Below, piece by piece: positions 1 to 5,567 of a stretch of 8,015 bases of DNA. The translations under genes and the position numbers were made by a program. Where the stretch lies: contig JAJCYX010000394.1 of the NCBI GenBank assembly GCA_029262715.1, positions 1 through 8,015 on the forward strand, given 5' to 3'. The notes beneath the pieces were generated by a model. That model saw only the letters and a program-made list of their open reading frames with translations. It was not told the origin of the DNA and made no database searches. Source of the DNA: Chloroflexota bacterium. GTDB taxonomy: Bacteria; Chloroflexota; Dehalococcoidia; Lucifugimonadales; Lucifugimonadaceae. Each line of letters starts with the position of its first letter. Position 1 is the stretch's first letter.

Positions 1-179
1 GCAGTCTTTCTTTCAGGCACTTTACTGAAGAAAAAGCTACCAATCGAATCGTCGGGCGTGAGGCGAGCGAACTCAGGGCTGGCAGAGTCAACCGCAACTC
101 CCGTGGCCTTTGACCAGAACTCAGCCAGCGCTGCGGGGTCCTCTGCATCGAATGTGATCCCACCAACCTTCAGTGTCAT
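1..179 (-). CDS. VOC-family (glyoxalase-like) protein, N-terminal part only
   Basis: The gene reads leftward and is cut by the window edge, so only the first 59 residues are visible. The start MTLKVGGITFDAEDPAALAE, followed by FWSKATGV, is the typical first beta-strand and helix of a glyoxalase/bleomycin-resistance (VOC) fold protein: a strand carrying the fold, a short acidic turn, then a helix ending in F-W-x-x-A-T-G. The later FFFSKVPERKT matches the strand and loop that in this subgroup precede the segment with the second metal ligand or substrate contact. VOC proteins are small metal-dependent lyases, isomerases, dioxygenases or binding proteins, and the substrate cannot be told from this fragment. 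The ATG overlaps the stop of the upstream amidase gene in the sequence ATGA, so this start is very likely and translation is probably coupled to the amidase. An enzyme acting in the same degradation step or on a product of the amidase is a reasonable inference, but untested. Confidence 0.82.
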   Translation of the reverse strand, partial: MTLKVGGITFDAEDPAALAEFWSKATGVAVDSASPEFARLTPDDSIGSFFFSKVPERKT

Positions 180-1102
180 CGCAGGTACTCCTTGTTGACC
201 TTGCAAACGTAGCTGTAGCTGGGATTCACGAATTGCGTCACGCGGGCTTCTAGCACCTGCGCAAGGAACATGAACGCCTCACCTTGCGACATGTTGTAGT
301 CGGCCTCCAGCCACAGAATCATTTCCGATAGTGCGATACGGAAAGCATCTTCAGCCGGTTTGCCCTGCCCTGTCGTCATGATGTGAGTGTCGTTTTCGAT
401 GCGCGGCCACGTCATCTCGGCGGGCTTCGGGCCAAGCTCTGCCATCAACTTCACTTTGCCGCCCGTTTCGATTCCACCACCACCGCATATCTCGCCGTCT
501 CCCTGGCGGGCATGCATGTCACCAACGTGAAGCAAGGCTCCTGGAACGTTGACGGCTATTGAAAGCTTCGCACCGGTTGTTACCTCCTGGATGTCGAAGT
601 TCCCTCCCCATTCACCAGCCCAGCCGTTGTGGCGCGCCTCGTCCTTGGCGGGCGCAACGCCTATGACACCCATCATCGGCTCTTTAGGCAGAGAGAGGCG
701 ATCGTTCCAGATGATCCGGTCGTCCTCTATGCGAACGATTCGGAACTGCGGTCCGATGTTGCTGGGGCCGAGGTAGCCGGGCATCGCGCCGGTGCTGCCT
801 GCGTAGCGAGTCCAGCCAACGGGATGCGTTTCGATGGTATCGACGTGAACCGTGACGACCTGCCCCGGCTGTGCTCCTTCAACGATGATGGCTCCCGACG
901 CTGCGTTTCCGCGGTCTGTGGGCTGAGTGTCGGAGCGGTACTGGTTGTAGAGCTCTCGGATGTCGTCCGGCACGACTGCGGCGTCAGGCCCGCGATTCAT
1001 CTGCGTTTCAACTTCGAACCACTCGCCGGGTTTGACCGTCATGGTCGGCGGATTTGAGCCTGAGTGTGTGTAGTAGAGAACGTCCCTGGTAGCTGTTTGC
1101 AT
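176..1102 (-). CDS. Acetamidase/formamidase family protein
   Basis: This 308-residue cytosolic protein belongs to the FmdA/AmdA family, metal-dependent hydrolases that release ammonia from formamide, acetamide or similar short amides. Family landmarks are visible in order: an N-terminal beta-rich segment with VKPGEWFEVET (about 23-33), GAIIVEGAQPGQVVTVHV (70-87), a G-G-N-F-D loop (166-170) and the most diagnostic stretch GDMHARQGDGEICG (194-207). The last carries D195, H197, D202 and E204, expected at the active site. The length fits the shorter acetamidase-type members (around 300 residues) rather than formamidases near 400. There is no signal peptide. The ATG at 1102 has only a weak purine-rich stretch (GAGAAA) just upstream. 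The gene ends in an ATGA overlap with the VOC gene, so the two form an operon. The substrate is unknown, since this family includes many uncharacterised amidases. Family assignment is secure; the exact amide is not. Confidence 0.93.
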   Translation of the reverse strand: MQTATRDVLYYTHSGSNPPTMTVKPGEWFEVETQMNRGPDAAVVPDDIRELYNQYRSDTQPTDRGNAASGAIIVEGAQPGQVVTVHVDTIETHPVGWTRYAGSTGAMPGYLGPSNIGPQFRIVRIEDDRIIWNDRLSLPKEPMMGVIGVAPAKDEARHNGWAGEWGGNFDIQEVTTGAKLSIAVNVPGALLHVGDMHARQGDGEICGGGGIETGGKVKLMAELGPKPAEMTWPRIENDTHIMTTGQGKPAEDAFRIALSEMILWLEADYNMSQGEAFMFLAQVLEARVTQFVNPSYSYVCKVNKEYLR

Positions 1103-1244
1103 GGTGTTTCTCGTTGGGTGTTTTGTTTCGCTGGAAATGCTGGTTCCGATATTGGTAACTCACGCTCGTTTCCGGTATTCGACCGCAGGGTAACTGCTCG
1201 TAGGCCGGGATGGGACAGTTCGGCAGGCCTGGGACGGCAGACGC

Positions 1245-1264
1245 TTGTCATTCTGAACTTGATT
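1245..1264 (+). repeat. 20-bp direct repeat, copy 1
   Basis: The sequence TTGTCATTCTGAACTTGATT occurs here and again, identically, at 1370-1389. The first copy continues as GGGTTTGTCGAGGTC instead of completing the inverted arm present in copy 2, so it looks truncated or chimeric. Confidence 0.85.
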
Positions 1265-1340
1265 GGGTTTGTCGAGGTCATCAGGTGATCGGCGGATGGA
1301 ACCGCTCTCTCGGTCAAGAGAGAACGACCCTCACCCTTTA

Positions 1341-1365
1341 TCCCTCTCCCAGATTGGGAGAGGGA
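1341..1365. repeat. Perfect 11-bp hairpin (CCCTCTCCC-type intergenic repeat)
   Basis: The arms TCCCTCTCCCA (1341-1351) and TGGGAGAGGGA (1355-1365) pair perfectly around a 3-nt loop GAT. It is preceded by CCCTCACCCTTTA, a combination reminiscent of widespread intergenic hairpin repeats in several bacterial phyla. A terminator role is unlikely: there is no T tract after either arm, and no gene ends within 150 bp. Confidence 0.75.
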
Positions 1366-1369
1366 AAGA

Positions 1370-1483
1370 TTGTCATTCTGAACTTGATTCAGAATCTCTC
1401 GGGTAACCGCGCGACACCAGAAAACCCGGCACGCCGCTCAGATCCCTGGACCCGCAAGCGGGTGCCCTCGGTCGGGATGACAA
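1370..1483. mobile_element. MITE-like 114-bp element with near-perfect inverted ends
   Basis: The left end TTGTCATTC (1370-1378) and the right end GGATGACAA (1475-1483) are inverted copies with 8 of 9 matches. Inside the left end is a perfect 8-bp inverted repeat, ATTCTGAA/TTCAGAAT (1375-1382 and 1388-1395, 5-nt loop). Near the right end is a second, ACCCGC-AA-GCGGGT (1450-1463). It encodes no protein. AAAGA lies on both sides (1365-1369 and 1482-1486), but the right copy overlaps the arm, so a target duplication is not established. It could be a non-autonomous mobile element or a REP-like structural repeat. The left 20 bp are one copy of the direct repeat also found at 1245-1264. Confidence 0.5.
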
Positions 1484-1573
1484 AGAAAACGCAGGTTGCT
1501 GCTGTGGAATACAACAGTCGACGTGTCCCGGTGATGACAAGACTTGTGTCTGAGTTTGCCCCACCCACCGGGT

Positions 1574-1598
1574 CCTTCGCGCCCGCTCAGGACGAAGG
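1574..1598. repeat. Imperfect hairpin repeat, CCTTCG/CGAAGG arms
   Basis: A 6-bp inverted repeat with a 13-nt loop: CCTTCG at 1574-1579 and CGAAGG at 1593-1598. Its wording (GTCCTTCGCGCCCGCTCAGGA) resembles another common type of short intergenic repeat. Just upstream, GATGACAA at 1533-1540 is a further inverted copy of the TTGTCATC end seen on the 114-bp element. This supports the view that the region is a pile-up of related fragments. Confidence 0.4.
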
Positions 1599-1671
1599 TG
1601 GTTGCGGCTACTTCTCAATTGAGCATGCGCCATACCAGCGATTCACGGTCACCTGTGACTCACCGAAAAAC

Positions 1672-1683
1672 GCCGCATGCGGC
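1672..1683. repeat. 12-bp perfect palindrome GCCGCATGCGGC
   Basis: A perfect palindrome about 120 bp upstream of the sulfatase start. Its GCATGC core recurs at 1623-1628 and, inside TGCATGCA, at 1709-1716. It could be an operator for the sulfatase or simply another repeat fragment; nothing here decides between these. Confidence 0.35.
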
Positions 1684-1790
1684 CTCTCCGCTTGATTTCG
1701 CGCTCCGGTGCATGCAATCTGTGTCGGCGTCGGGCCGGAAAGCCCTGCAGGTATCACCGAACTCCAAAACAGCATCCAGAATCTCGCCAC

Positions 1791-1795
1791 GGAAG
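1791..1795 (+). promoter_or_regulatory. Ribosome binding site fixing the sulfatase start
   Basis: GGAAG lies 5 nt before the ATG at 1801. This favours 1801 over the in-frame ATG at 1708, whose 31 extra residues are not sulfatase-like and fall in the palindrome-rich leader. Confidence 0.65.
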
Positions 1796-1800
1796 ACAGC

Positions 1801-3111
1801 ATGACTACGAACTCGACTAAACGCCCGAACATCCTGCTCATCATGTCCGACGACCTTGGCTACGAGGCGATTGGCTGCAACGGCGGAACCTCCTACGCAA
1901 CGCCGCGCATTGACAGTCTCGCTGCATCGGGAATGCGGTTCGAAAATGCCCATGTCATGCCGCTCTGCACACCGACCCGCGTTTCGCTCATGACCGGCAA
2001 GTACAACTTCCGAAACTACATCGGCTTTGGCCTCATCGCTCCCGATGAAGTCACATTCGGGCACCTCTTCTCAGACGCCGGTTACAAGACTTGCATCTCG
2101 GGTAAATGGCAGCTGTACTCCTACAATCCGCTGGACGAAATGTCCGAATACAGAAACCGCGGCCAGGTAATCGAAAAAGCAGGGTTTGACGAGTTCTGCG
2201 TCTGGCACCCGCACCAGACCGAGGAGAAGGGTTCTCGCTACAAGGACCCGATCATCTACGAGAACGGCAAGTTCCGTGAAGACACGAAGGACAAGTACGG
2301 CGACGACATCTTTTCCGACTTCATCATGGATTTTGCAGAGCGCAACCAGGATGATCCGTGGTTCGCTTACTGGCCGATGGCACTGACGCACAGGCCGCTT
2401 GAGCCGACGCCTGACTCGCCGGAATACGGTGATTTCGACCCACCTTCAAACAAGACTCTTGGCGGTCGGACTTGGGACGAGTTGGAGAACTGGCCGGACG
2501 ATGCGAAGTACTACAAGGACATGGTTGAGTACCACGACAAGCTGATTGGCAAGGTTGTCGACAGACTTGAGGAGCTTGGCCAGCGAGAGAACACGCTCAT
2601 CATCTACCTCGGTGACAACGGCTCCCCTGCCGAAGTCTGCTCGATCATGCACAGCCACACCGAGGTGTGCGGTGGCAAGGGGCTAACCAAGGATCGTGGG
2701 ACGCACGTGCCGCTGGTCTGCAATTGGCCGGGAACGATTCCGGAGTCTGTTGTGCAGTCCGACCTGATCGACAATTGTGACTACCTGCCGACGATTCTGG
2801 AAGCTGCCGGTGTGCCTGTTCCAGAGGGCTACATGATCGATGGCCGATCTTTCTTGCCTCAATTGAAGGGTGAGCAGGGCGACCCGAACGACTGGCTGTT
2901 CTTCCACTTTGAGCCGATGAGCGGCCGTGTGCAGCGTCCGGCTTCGCGCTTCTTACGCGATCACCGATGGAAGCTGTATGAGGATGGCCGCCTGTTCGAC
3001 CTGTCGACCGACCCGGAGGAGGAGTCGGCGATTTTCGACGAGGGTGACACGGCGGACTCCGGTGAGGCAAGAAAGACACTAGAGCCGATCTTCAGCCAGA
3101 TGGTGCGGTAA
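1801..3111 (+). CDS. Type I (formylglycine-dependent) sulfatase, arylsulfatase A-like
   Basis: This 436-residue sulfatase should hydrolyse a sulfate ester and release inorganic sulfate. It opens with the classic PNILLIMSDDLG strand (9-20), with metal-binding D17 and D18. The maturation motif C-T-P-T-R-V-S-L-M-T-G follows at 56-66. C56 is the residue that a formylglycine-generating enzyme or anaerobic maturase would convert to formylglycine, and R60 is its conserved partner. Further active-site elements are K102 in ISGKWQL, H197 in ALTHRPL, D272/N273 in YLGDNG and K293 in GGKG. The usual GKWH-type motif has Q104 in place of histidine, a variant I believe occurs in some sulfatase subfamilies. 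No signal peptide or membrane segment is present, so the enzyme looks cytosolic. No maturase, transporter or carbohydrate gene is in the window, so the substrate is unknown. It is transcribed alone in its direction and converges on the kinase gene. Confidence 0.95.
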   Translation: MTTNSTKRPNILLIMSDDLGYEAIGCNGGTSYATPRIDSLAASGMRFENAHVMPLCTPTRVSLMTGKYNFRNYIGFGLIAPDEVTFGHLFSDAGYKTCISGKWQLYSYNPLDEMSEYRNRGQVIEKAGFDEFCVWHPHQTEEKGSRYKDPIIYENGKFREDTKDKYGDDIFSDFIMDFAERNQDDPWFAYWPMALTHRPLEPTPDSPEYGDFDPPSNKTLGGRTWDELENWPDDAKYYKDMVEYHDKLIGKVVDRLEELGQRENTLIIYLGDNGSPAEVCSIMHSHTEVCGGKGLTKDRGTHVPLVCNWPGTIPESVVQSDLIDNCDYLPTILEAAGVPVPEGYMIDGRSFLPQLKGEQGDPNDWLFFHFEPMSGRVQRPASRFLRDHRWKLYEDGRLFDLSTDPEEESAIFDEGDTADSGEARKTLEPIFSQMVR

Positions 3112-3231
3112 GGGCACAAGCCAGCCGGCTCGCTGGATTTCACAGTGCGTTGGGAAGGGGCTGCCTATATGGAAGGCGCATATATGTGGTCACTCGGCTA
3201 CCCCCGGTGAGGGCGGAGTCGGCGCATGCAA
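3112..3231. other. Convergent intergenic gap with weak inverted repeats
   Basis: These 120 bp separate the ends of the sulfatase (+) and the kinase (-), so transcripts should stop here from both sides. A short stem CCAGC/GCTGG (3121-3125 and 3132-3136) follows the sulfatase stop, but only ATTT comes after it. A second A+T-rich inverted repeat, TATATG/CATATA (3166-3171 and 3179-3184), lies in the middle. Neither is a textbook intrinsic terminator, so I do not call one. Confidence 0.4.
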
Positions 3232-4305
3232 TCAATGCCGTTTCAGCGCGTCAAGGGTGCCGTACGCCTCCGCCATTTGTAGCACTCCATTTATCCAGGA
3301 TGACTGCAAGTATCCGCGAGGATCTGGTCGCCCGTTACTAAAAACCATTACCGCAAAAGCCGACAGGCCAAGCCCTAGAGGAATGTCGGAGAGTAGATTT
3401 TTTAATGGGTATCCACTGACCCCCCGTTCAACGAGATTGCGGTGGTACTTTTCAACAAGCTCATCGGCCTGTTGCTTCGCGGTCCGGCCGCGTAGTGCAG
3501 TAGCAAGTAGATATGCGAGATCCCTGACCGCTTTAGAGCGGGTAGATCTTTGCCAGTCGATGACCACAACGGTTGACGCGCCATTGTCTTCGTTAAAAAA
3601 CAGATTGCCAGCCCGATAATCACCATGGCATAGAGTGAACGGTGACTGCGCCATTCTTGTTCGAATCTGATCGTAATTGTCAATCCAGAAATCGCATAAC
3701 TCGGCGAGCTGTGGGCCGTAGATTTCGACCACGAGTTCCCGACCCGGCCGCCACATAACTGAAGCCTGCTCAGCGGTGAACTGGATTTCCTTTTCTGGAT
3801 GAATTATCCAGTCAAAGTCGTTCAGTTTTGGATCGTCCCACCACTTCGCATGTAATTGAGCCAAGGTGTCGATGGCAATACCGATTTGCTTTTCAGAAAG
3901 CCCAGTCTCATCATCCCCGATGCTGGAGGTAGTCAGGTCCTGCATCAACACGGTGTGGGCGTCCCGATCCTCATCGGATTCAGCAAAGTAGACCGTCGGA
4001 ACAGGAATACCGACGTCAGGGCCCATCTGGCGATAAAAGGCTGTTTCACGCCGATTGATCCAGTTCGCTTGTGAACGGTCGAACAGGCTCTTTTGTACCG
4101 GGATTTTGGCCACGATGCTGTCTGGAGCATCGCCCTGGTTCGAATAGGTGAGGTTTAACTTGAACAGATCACCATTGACGCCCTGCTCTCCGATAGGCTG
4201 AGACTCGATAAACGAGACTCTGGTGTCCGCGAATCCGCTGTTCAGCCTGAGCGCTTCAGTAAGCCACTCGGGCGTTATTTCCTGAATGAAACGCGGCACG
4301 AACAT
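3232..4305 (-). CDS. APH/choline-kinase-like phosphotransferase
   Basis: This 357-residue protein has the kinase fold of the aminoglycoside phosphotransferase/choline kinase/ecdysteroid-kinase-like superfamily, which transfers phosphate from ATP to a small hydroxylated molecule. Seen in order: a loop IGEQGVNGDLFKL (38-50) in place of the glycine loop, K67 in SIVAKIP as the ATP lysine, E87 in RRETAFY as its helix-C partner, the hinge-like VLMQDLT (119-125), the catalytic Brenner motif LCHGDYRAGN (225-234) with D229 and N234, and the metal-binding D250 in VVVIDWQ. All catalytic residues are intact. There is no signal peptide. The start is backed by GAGGA 6 nt upstream. It lies 29 bp downstream of the reductase gene on the same strand, so both are probably one transcript acting on related metabolites. 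The acceptor cannot be read from sequence. Bacterial members are often misnamed aminoglycoside resistance enzymes, and I see no reason to call this one that. Confidence 0.88.
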   Translation of the reverse strand: MFVPRFIQEITPEWLTEALRLNSGFADTRVSFIESQPIGEQGVNGDLFKLNLTYSNQGDAPDSIVAKIPVQKSLFDRSQANWINRRETAFYRQMGPDVGIPVPTVYFAESDEDRDAHTVLMQDLTTSSIGDDETGLSEKQIGIAIDTLAQLHAKWWDDPKLNDFDWIIHPEKEIQFTAEQASVMWRPGRELVVEIYGPQLAELCDFWIDNYDQIRTRMAQSPFTLCHGDYRAGNLFFNEDNGASTVVVIDWQRSTRSKAVRDLAYLLATALRGRTAKQQADELVEKYHRNLVERGVSGYPLKNLLSDIPLGLGLSAFAVMVFSNGRPDPRGYLQSSWINGVLQMAEAYGTLDALKRH

Positions 4306-4311
4306 CGGCAG

Positions 4312-4316
4312 TCCTC
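4312..4316 (-). promoter_or_regulatory. Ribosome binding site of the kinase gene
   Basis: GAGGA, reading on the minus strand, lies 6 nt before the ATG at 4305, inside the 29-bp gap after the reductase stop. It indicates independent initiation within a shared transcript. Confidence 0.65.
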
Positions 4317-4334
4317 ACTTCCAACTACTGTCAC

Positions 4335-5435
4335 CTATCCAGGCAAACTCGCCCGCAGTAGGTCCACGTTGTCTGGGCTTGGCTTTAGGTCGCCGTTGTC
4401 TACCCGGTTCATGACGTCGGTGACAGCGCCGTTGACAGGTGTTGCTACGCCAGCAATTTGGCCTTTTTCAACGATGTAACCGTTCAGGTAATTCGCTTCG
4501 GTTCTACGACCTTTGATCACATCCTGCAGTAGCGAGGCCCGGCCCGGAGCGCCAAGCCGCTTGACCTGCTCATCGGTCAGGCCCAGAGCGCCGTCAGAAG
4601 GGACCGCATCCACCTTCGCCTTCAGGTCCTGGTACTGCGCTGCAGTAGTCGCCTGGATGAACTCCTCTTGCGGCACTCCGCCAAGAGGTCCAAACAGGGG
4701 TTCGAACACGAAGCCCAGCGAGGTTCCGACACGCAGCGTCTCTGCCGTGATAGCAACCTGTAGCACACTGAGCAGTTCTTTCTGGTCGGCGGTCATATTC
4801 TCGGGGTTCGGGCCAATCAGCCCCGAAGGCGCGTTACCGGTCGCGTTGGCGATCAGCTTGCTCCAACGCGCTCCCCAGATGTTCGATGTGGCATCAGCCG
4901 GACCTATCACTCTGAGCGCATCGGCAACCGCCTGCGCCCTCGGAGTAATCGAGCCGTTCAGTTCGCCAACATGAAAACCCAGTCCCTGCATCGGGTCTGT
5001 GCGGATCACATGGCCGGGGTCGTAGATCGCCGCGCTAATCGTCGGAACACAGCCAACCGTACGGTTGAATCCCACCACCTCGGCGACGGCTTCATCGTTC
5101 ATGCCGTTCTGCGCCGGATACACCGCGCCAGTCGGTTTCAGGAACCGTTCGATAAACGTTGCGGCCCACTTCGTGTCGTACGACTTTACGGACAGGAATA
5201 CGGTGTCGAACCGCATATCCCTGGCACCCATATCGCTCAGGTGCAGCGCCTCAACATTCACGCTGAAGCTATCCTTCACATCGGTCAGTTTCAGGCCGTC
5301 TGAGCGGATGGCATCGATGTGATCGGCCCACTGGTCAATCACTGTGATCTCGTATCCGTCCCGAGCCAGGTACGCGGCGATTGACCCGCCAATTGCTCCT
5401 GCGCCCATCACACCAATTTTGCCTTCGATTCTCAT
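4335..5435 (-). CDS. Ketopantoate reductase-like (PanE/ApbA family) dehydrogenase
   Basis: This 366-residue protein is of the 2-dehydropantoate 2-reductase family, which reduces a 2-keto acid to a 2-hydroxy acid with a nicotinamide cofactor. The N-terminal Rossmann motif G-A-G-A-I-G-G is at 11-17. Equivalents of the PanE catalytic and substrate residues are present: N110 in AQNGMND, K193 in WSKLIANATGNAPSGL, and E313 in GRRTEANYLNGY, followed by GVATPVNGAV. It is about 60 residues longer than E. coli PanE (303), with the excess between about residues 238 and 295. Strand 2 ends in D34 (VIDQW), where NADPH-using PanE has a basic or neutral residue, so NADH preference is likely. Start choice: a TTG at 5441 also opens the frame, but AAGGTGA touches that TTG and sits 6 nt before the ATG at 5435, so I take the ATG. 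It is followed by the kinase gene. A role in coenzyme A synthesis is possible, but no panB or panC is nearby, and a catabolic 2-keto-acid reductase is as likely. Confidence 0.88.
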   Translation of the reverse strand: MRIEGKIGVMGAGAIGGSIAAYLARDGYEITVIDQWADHIDAIRSDGLKLTDVKDSFSVNVEALHLSDMGARDMRFDTVFLSVKSYDTKWAATFIERFLKPTGAVYPAQNGMNDEAVAEVVGFNRTVGCVPTISAAIYDPGHVIRTDPMQGLGFHVGELNGSITPRAQAVADALRVIGPADATSNIWGARWSKLIANATGNAPSGLIGPNPENMTADQKELLSVLQVAITAETLRVGTSLGFVFEPLFGPLGGVPQEEFIQATTAAQYQDLKAKVDAVPSDGALGLTDEQVKRLGAPGRASLLQDVIKGRRTEANYLNGYIVEKGQIAGVATPVNGAVTDVMNRVDNGDLKPSPDNVDLLRASLPG

Positions 5436-5441
5436 ATGCAA

Positions 5442-5448
5442 TCACCTT
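5442..5448 (-). promoter_or_regulatory. Shine-Dalgarno site deciding the reductase start
   Basis: AAGGTGA on the minus strand abuts TTG (5441-5439) and leaves 6 nt to ATG (5435-5433). Only the ATG has workable spacing. Confidence 0.7.
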
Positions 5449-5479
5449 AGATGAAGTTAGGGAGGAAGCTGTGGATCAG

Positions 5480-5524
5480 CCAGCCGACCTGAGCTAAAAC
5501 GGGCCAGGTGCGACGACAGGCTGG
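5480..5524. repeat. Nested inverted repeat between the phosphodiesterase and reductase genes
   Basis: Outer arms CCAGCC (5480-5485) and GGCTGG (5519-5524) enclose inner arms ACCTG (5487-5491) and CAGGT (5505-5509). This could form an interrupted hairpin of 11 pairs. It sits in the 132-bp gap (5436-5567) between two same-strand genes, about 40 bp upstream of the reductase start codon. It lacks a T tract, so it is not a classical terminator. A leader structure, mRNA-processing site or operator is possible. A 10-bp palindrome CGTTGCAACG at 5552-5561 lies just after the phosphodiesterase stop. Confidence 0.35.
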
Positions 5525-5567
5525 AGGATACAGGAATCAGCGGCGCGATCTCGTTGCAACGGCCGCC

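Larger units (their letters stand above)
1103..1800. other. Gene-free divergent region with a mosaic of small repeats
   Basis: About 700 bp lie between the leftward amidase gene and the rightward sulfatase gene. Open frames cross it, but their translations are low-complexity, run straight through the repeats and match no family I recognise, so I call no gene. The stretch holds two copies of a 20-bp direct repeat, an 11-bp perfect hairpin, a 114-bp element with inverted ends, a C+G-rich 6-bp inverted repeat and two palindromes, each listed separately. It should also hold divergent promoters for the amidase operon and the sulfatase. I could not pick convincing -35/-10 pairs for either. The 5' part (about 1103-1240) shows nothing I can name. 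Confidence 0.7.

Noticed and set aside
1210..1695. 161-codon open frame on the plus strand in the amidase-sulfatase gap
   Set aside because: It runs through all the hairpins and direct repeats, has no recognisable domain and no good ribosome site; an accidental frame across non-coding repeats.
1708..1800. 31-residue N-terminal extension of the sulfatase
   Set aside because: The extension is not a signal peptide and not sulfatase-like; GGAAG placed 5 nt before the ATG at 1801 and the family's normal N-terminus favour the shorter form.
3121..3140. Possible intrinsic terminator after the sulfatase
   Set aside because: The stem is only 5 bp and is not followed by a T tract.
1710..3233. Shared 10-mer GCATGCAATC on both sides of the sulfatase (1710-1719 and 3224-3233), suggesting a transfer cassette
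   Set aside because: Too short to be convincing; the flanks do not match further, and the right copy overlaps the end of the kinase gene.
3232..4305. Antibiotic (aminoglycoside) resistance gene
   Set aside because: Only the general kinase-fold motifs are present; the chromosomal context beside a reductase points to metabolism, and nothing specific to known resistance enzymes is visible.
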